A DNA stretch of 64,000 nt from Phreatobacter sp. (GTDB lineage Bacteria; Pseudomonadota; Alphaproteobacteria; Rhizobiales; Phreatobacteraceae), in the NCBI RefSeq assembly GCF_027532945.1, contig NZ_JAPZTZ010000005.1, forward strand, positions 146,254 to 210,253. The letters are read 5' to 3'. Shown one piece after another: positions 60,858 to 64,000 of the stretch. Numbering within the stretch: position 1 is the first letter of the stretch; the number at the start of each line of letters is the position of its first letter. Under the pieces are notes generated by a model. The model searched no databases. It had not been told where the DNA came from and saw only the letters and a program-made list of their open reading frames with translations. The translations under genes were made by a program, and so were the position numbers.

Positions 60858-62870
60858 ATGATCCGCATCACCCTTCCCGACGGTTCTGCCCGAGACTTCG
60901 AGGGTTCGATCTCCGGTGCCCATCTCGCATCGACGCTGGCGCCGTCCCTGCGCAAGAAGTCGGTCGCCATGGTGGTTGACGGCAAGCTGCGTGACCTTGG
61001 CGATCAGATTGACCGGGATGCCCGGGTGGAATTGCTCACCCGCGACGATCCGCGCGCGCTGGAGTTGATCCGCCACGATGCCGCGCATGTCCTCGCCGAG
61101 GCGGTGCAGGACCTGTTTCCGGGCAGTCAGGTGACGATCGGCCCGGTGATCGAGAACGGCTTCTTCTACGATTTCGCGCGCGACACGCCCTTCACGCCAG
61201 ACGACCTGCCGGCGATCGAGGCGCGCATGCGCGAGATCATCGCCCGTGATCAGCCGTTCACCAAGGAGGTCTGGTCCCGGGACGAGGCAAAGGCTTGCTT
61301 CCGGGCAAGAGGTGAGGACTTCAAGGTCGAACTGATCGATTCCATCCCCGGGCATGAGGAACTGACGATCTATCGTCAAGGCGCGTGGCTCGATCTCTGC
61401 CGCGGTCCGCACATGACCTCGACGGGCAAGATCGGTCAGGCCTTCAAGCTGACCAAGGTCGCCGGCGCCTATTGGCGCGGAGACGCCAGCAAGCCGATGC
61501 TGACCCGCATCTACGGCGTCGCTTTCGCGACCCAGGCCGAACTCGATGCCTATCTGAAGATGCTGGAGGAGGCCGAGAAGCGCGACCATCGCCGCCTCGG
61601 TCGCGAGATGGACCTGTTCCACTTTCAGGAGGAGGCACCGGGCTCGGTCTTCTGGCATCCGAAGGGCTGGACGCTGTTCCAGACCCTCATCGGCTACATG
61701 CGCGGGCGGCAGGCCGCCACCGGCTATGTCGAGGTGAACACGCCCGACATCATGGACCGGCACCTTTGGGAGACGTCCGGCCATTGGCAAAACTATCGCG
61801 AGCACATGTTCACGACCCGCACCGAGGATGATCGCGATTTCGCCCTCAAGCCGATGAACTGCCCCGGCCATATGCTGATCTACAAGCAAGGCCTGAAGAG
61901 CTATCGGGACATGCCGCTGAAGATTGCCGAATTCGGCAAAGTTCACCGCTATGAGCCGTCCGGCGCGCTACACGGGCTCTTGCGGGTGCGCTCCTTCACA
62001 CAGGATGACGCCCATATCTTCTGCACCGAAGATCAGCTGACGGCCGAGTGCATCAAGGTCAACGATCTGATCCTGTCGATTTACCGGGACTTCGGTTTCA
62101 CCGACATCCGAATAAAGCTGTCGACCCGACCGCAGCACCGCATCGGCTCGGACGCCTCCTGGGACCGTGCGGAGAGTTCGCTCCAGCAGGCGCTCACTAC
62201 CCTCGGCCGCGCCTATACGATCAACGAAGGGGAGGGGGCCTTCTATGGTCCCAAGCTTGAATATGTGCTGCGCGATGCCATCGGCCGCGACTGGCAATGC
62301 GGTACGCTTCAGGTCGATTTCAACCTGCCGGAGCGCTTCGGCGCCTTCTACATCAACGAGAAGGGCGAGAAGGTCGCGCCCGTCATGTTGCATCGGGCGA
62401 TGTTCGGTTCGCTCGAGCGCTTCACCGGCATCTTGACCGAGCACTATGCGGGGCATTTCCCGCTTTGGCTTGCGCCGACCCAGGTCGTGATCGCCACGAT
62501 CACCTCCGACGCGGATCCCTATGCGCGCGCCCTCGCCGCCGATTGTCGAGGGCTGGGCCTTCGTGTCGACCTCGATCTGCGCAACGAAAAAATCCCCTAC
62601 AAAGTTCGCGAGCACAGCCACGCCAAGGTGCCCGTACTCCTCGCGGTCGGAAAGCAGGAGGTCGAGGCTGGTAGTGTGTCGCTGCGACGTCTGGGGTCGT
62701 CCGCGACGACATCCATGCCGCGCCTGGAGGTTCTGCGGCTTCTCGCCGAAGAGGCCGAGCCACCGCAGCCGGTGGGCACCAGGGGTGAGCCATGGGCCGG
62801 TCAGGCGACGACAGGTGAGGGTCCTCTGTCGTCGCGTGGCGCCCTGCTGGCGGCGAACGCCGAAGGCTGA
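60858..62870 (+). CDS. thrS: Threonyl-tRNA synthetase (probable second copy)
   Basis: A 670-residue class II synthetase with the full TGS, editing ([18 protein letters not shown]) and catalytic domains. The three zinc ligands are kept: Cys in MNCPGHM, His in DDAHIFC, and His in VMLHRAMFG. The C-terminal anticodon domain is followed by a tail of about 30 residues of low complexity not usual in ThrS. AGAGG precedes ATG 60858. As with cysS, context suggests a zinc-regulated extra copy although the zinc site is unaltered. Confidence 0.95.
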   Translation: MIRITLPDGSARDFEGSISGAHLASTLAPSLRKKSVAMVVDGKLRDLGDQIDRDARVELLTRDDPRALELIRHDAAHVLAEAVQDLFPGSQVTIGPVIENGFFYDFARDTPFTPDDLPAIEARMREIIARDQPFTKEVWSRDEAKACFRARGEDFKVELIDSIPGHEELTIYRQGAWLDLCRGPHMTSTGKIGQAFKLTKVAGAYWRGDASKPMLTRIYGVAFATQAELDAYLKMLEEAEKRDHRRLGREMDLFHFQEEAPGSVFWHPKGWTLFQTLIGYMRGRQAATGYVEVNTPDIMDRHLWETSGHWQNYREHMFTTRTEDDRDFALKPMNCPGHMLIYKQGLKSYRDMPLKIAEFGKVHRYEPSGALHGLLRVRSFTQDDAHIFCTEDQLTAECIKVNDLILSIYRDFGFTDIRIKLSTRPQHRIGSDASWDRAESSLQQALTTLGRAYTINEGEGAFYGPKLEYVLRDAIGRDWQCGTLQVDFNLPERFGAFYINEKGEKVAPVMLHRAMFGSLERFTGILTEHYAGHFPLWLAPTQVVIATITSDADPYARALAADCRGLGLRVDLDLRNEKIPYKVREHSHAKVPVLLAVGKQEVEAGSVSLRRLGSSATTSMPRLEVLRLLAEEAEPPQPVGTRGEPWAGQATTGEGPLSSRGALLAANAEG

Positions 62871-63208
62871 TCCAAGGCCTCACGCGCGCGGTTTGTTGGG
62901 CGCGGGTCGGCGGGACGGAGCGCTCCTGCCGGCTTTGCAAGCCCTATTGGCCCGCGTCGCCGAAGCGGAGATCGGGTTCACCTCGCGGATGTCGTGAGAC
63001 GGGCCGAGTCTGCTGTTCCGACCGTCGTCTTCGTTGACAAAGGAACGGACTGACGAACTCGTCTGTTGCTGTCTCGATCAAGCAGCTCGCTGCGGGTGGG
63101 GCCGCGGCACGGGCCTCCGTCCGGCCGCAGCGACGGCGATGCGAAAAGGCTGGGATGCGAGATGGCTGGGATTAGTCCTCAGCTATGACAGCGCACAAGG
63201 AGCGCCCT
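62871..63208. other. Gene-free stretch after thrS
   Basis: 338 bases with no credible frame, repeat or terminator that I can support. Confidence 0.4.
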
Positions 63209-63448
63209 ATGACCAAGGTGACCTACACGATCGTCGAGCACGATGGGGGCTGGGCTTACAAGCAGGGCGACGTATTCTCCGAAACCTTTCAGAGCCACGA
63301 CGCGGCACTTGATGCGGCAAAGCGTGCGGCCGATGCTCAGAGCGTTCCCGGTACGACGGAGCCGACGCTGTATCAGGACCGGCGCGGCCGGTGGCATGAA
63401 GAGATCGTGTCTGGCGACGACCGCCCAGAGACCAACGTCGTGGACTAG
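63209..63448 (+). CDS. DUF2188-like small protein
   Basis: A 79-residue protein with the DUF2188 pattern: TYTIVEHDGGWAYKQGDVFS, then a SHDAALDAAKRAAD helix, and YQDRRGRWHEE at the end. AAGGAG precedes the ATG at 63209. Family members are small soluble alpha/beta proteins of unknown function, frequently on accessory DNA. It stands alone. Confidence 0.78.
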   Translation: MTKVTYTIVEHDGGWAYKQGDVFSETFQSHDAALDAAKRAADAQSVPGTTEPTLYQDRRGRWHEEIVSGDDRPETNVVD

Positions 63449-63924
63449 CGGCAAAGCACAGACAGGGGATGTTCTTTAAAGCCGAAAAGCTAGGCGTTAG
63501 TGCGCATGTGAAGAGGTGTCATTTGAATCACAGGCCAACCAGCGGTGTGCGCATGCGCATGGTCTAATCACGGCCCACCTAGCGAGCTGAACGCGGACGC
63601 TCAAAACTGCCGGGTTAAGGCTTGATCTGGAACACTCAGCGTCCGCTTCGCGCCGCGAAACCGGACGCTGACTTCGTCGGTAGAAGCCAACATCAGGGGT
63701 GGTACCCGACGCTGTCCGCGCCAAGCGACATTTTGGTATCCCGCCCAGGGATTACCCACCGGACATCTGCACCAGAAAAACCCAGACAGACCAATGGGCG
63801 GTCAAGTGGTGCAGAGATGTTGAGATGTGCAAAGCACACTACAGTGCGATTGGGAATCTCTGACGTTGCCCCTCTGGGATAATCCAGTTTGAAGTTCGTT
63901 CTGGCCCATCGAGAGGACCAGAAC
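63449..63924. other. Gap holding hairpin repeat D and the left end of an insertion sequence
   Basis: It contains the hairpin repeat at 63637-63670. The left terminal repeat of the IS3-family element presumably lies within about 63840-63900, but without the right end it cannot be fixed. No gene seen. Confidence 0.5.
63637..63670. repeat. Dispersed hairpin repeat, copy D
   Basis: CAGCGTCCG and CGGACGCTG form a perfect 9-base outer stem around CTTCGCGCCGCGAAAC. The loop start TTCGCGCC is shared with copies A-C, while both stem arms differ together from those copies. Confidence 0.7.
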
Positions 63925-64000
63925 ATGAGGCGCAGCCGCTTCACGGAAGAGCAGATCATCGGGATCCTGAAGGAGCACGAGGCCGGGATCCCGGTCTCGG
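63925..64000 (+). mobile_element. IS3-family transposase OrfA, N-terminal part (cut by window end)
   Basis: The first 25 residues MRRSRFTEEQIIGILKEHEA plus GIPVS match the start of OrfA of IS3-family elements of the IS407/IS51 type, an HTH protein made together with OrfB by frameshifting. GAGAGGA lies upstream of the ATG. The element continues beyond the window. Confidence 0.85.

Noticed and set aside
59324..60985. A 550-codon frame antisense to the adenylation enzyme
   Set aside because: It mirrors the codons of the adenylation gene, which has all core motifs.
56114..62870. FolE, CysS and ThrS as zinc-independent replacements
   Set aside because: All expected zinc ligands are visible in each of them; only HisI shows a ligand change.

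Overview
The window is a chromosomal segment of a high-GC alphaproteobacterium, most likely of the order Hyphomicrobiales. The pointers are the rhizobial-type ATP-dependent pckA with a TTG start, tlpA divergent from argH, a CnoX-type thioredoxin with a TPR tail, a TadD-like lipoprotein, and the style of the GntR and LysR regulators. Genus cannot be fixed from the sequence. No rRNA, tRNA, CRISPR array or replication origin was seen.

Positions 1-34.9 kb are ordinary metabolic chromosome in short operons. They hold a sugar-acid catabolic locus (IlvD/Edd dehydratase, DapA-type lyase, GntR regulator, divergent RraA), an EmrAB efflux pump with a divergent TetR, pckA, a CoA-transferase/enoyl-CoA hydratase/RraA operon, CnoX, a rhomboid protease, tlpA/argH, a compact sulfur-oxidation operon (YeeE, cytochrome c, FccB-type flavoprotein, SoxY, SoxZ), and a LysR regulator divergent from a periplasmic binding protein. 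Several divergent gaps carry perfect or near-perfect palindromes that look like operators.

Positions 35.4-48.3 kb form the most unusual part, an island with no metabolic housekeeping genes. It encodes three tandem paralogous peptides of 59-62 residues that end in a shared QVANGSG-type tail, a PqqD-like protein (RiPP recognition fold), two HprK-like kinases (one with a broken P-loop), an NTP_transf_5-type nucleotidyltransferase, and six glycosyltransferases of different families (Anp1/GT62-like, two GT71-like, GT4-like, GT2 with TPR tail, GT10-like). A FkbM methyltransferase and a GDP-mannose-3,5-epimerase-like enzyme complete it. Overlapping stop/start codons tie most of these together. I read it as a candidate peptide-modification system in which the tail Ser or Asn of a secreted peptide is phosphorylated and/or glycosylated. 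No lasso cyclase, radical SAM enzyme, LanM or YcaO is present.

Positions 48.3-53.5 kb are a gene-poor stretch followed by an MFS permease, a chemotaxis receptor and small proteins. Positions 53.5-62.9 kb look like a zinc-starvation locus. A 20-bp near-palindromic Zur box lies between folE-hisI on one side and zur, cysS, a standalone adenylation enzyme and thrS on the other. The HisI copy has lost one of the three conserved cysteines. A CbiX-ferredoxin fusion and an iron-type alcohol dehydrogenase follow folE-hisI. The window ends in a small DUF2188-type gene and the start of an IS3-family transposase.

Four or five copies of a hairpin repeat with a conserved loop and varying stem sit only in the non-coding stretches around the peptide island, the chemotaxis region and the zinc locus, which suggests that this half of the window is accessory DNA.
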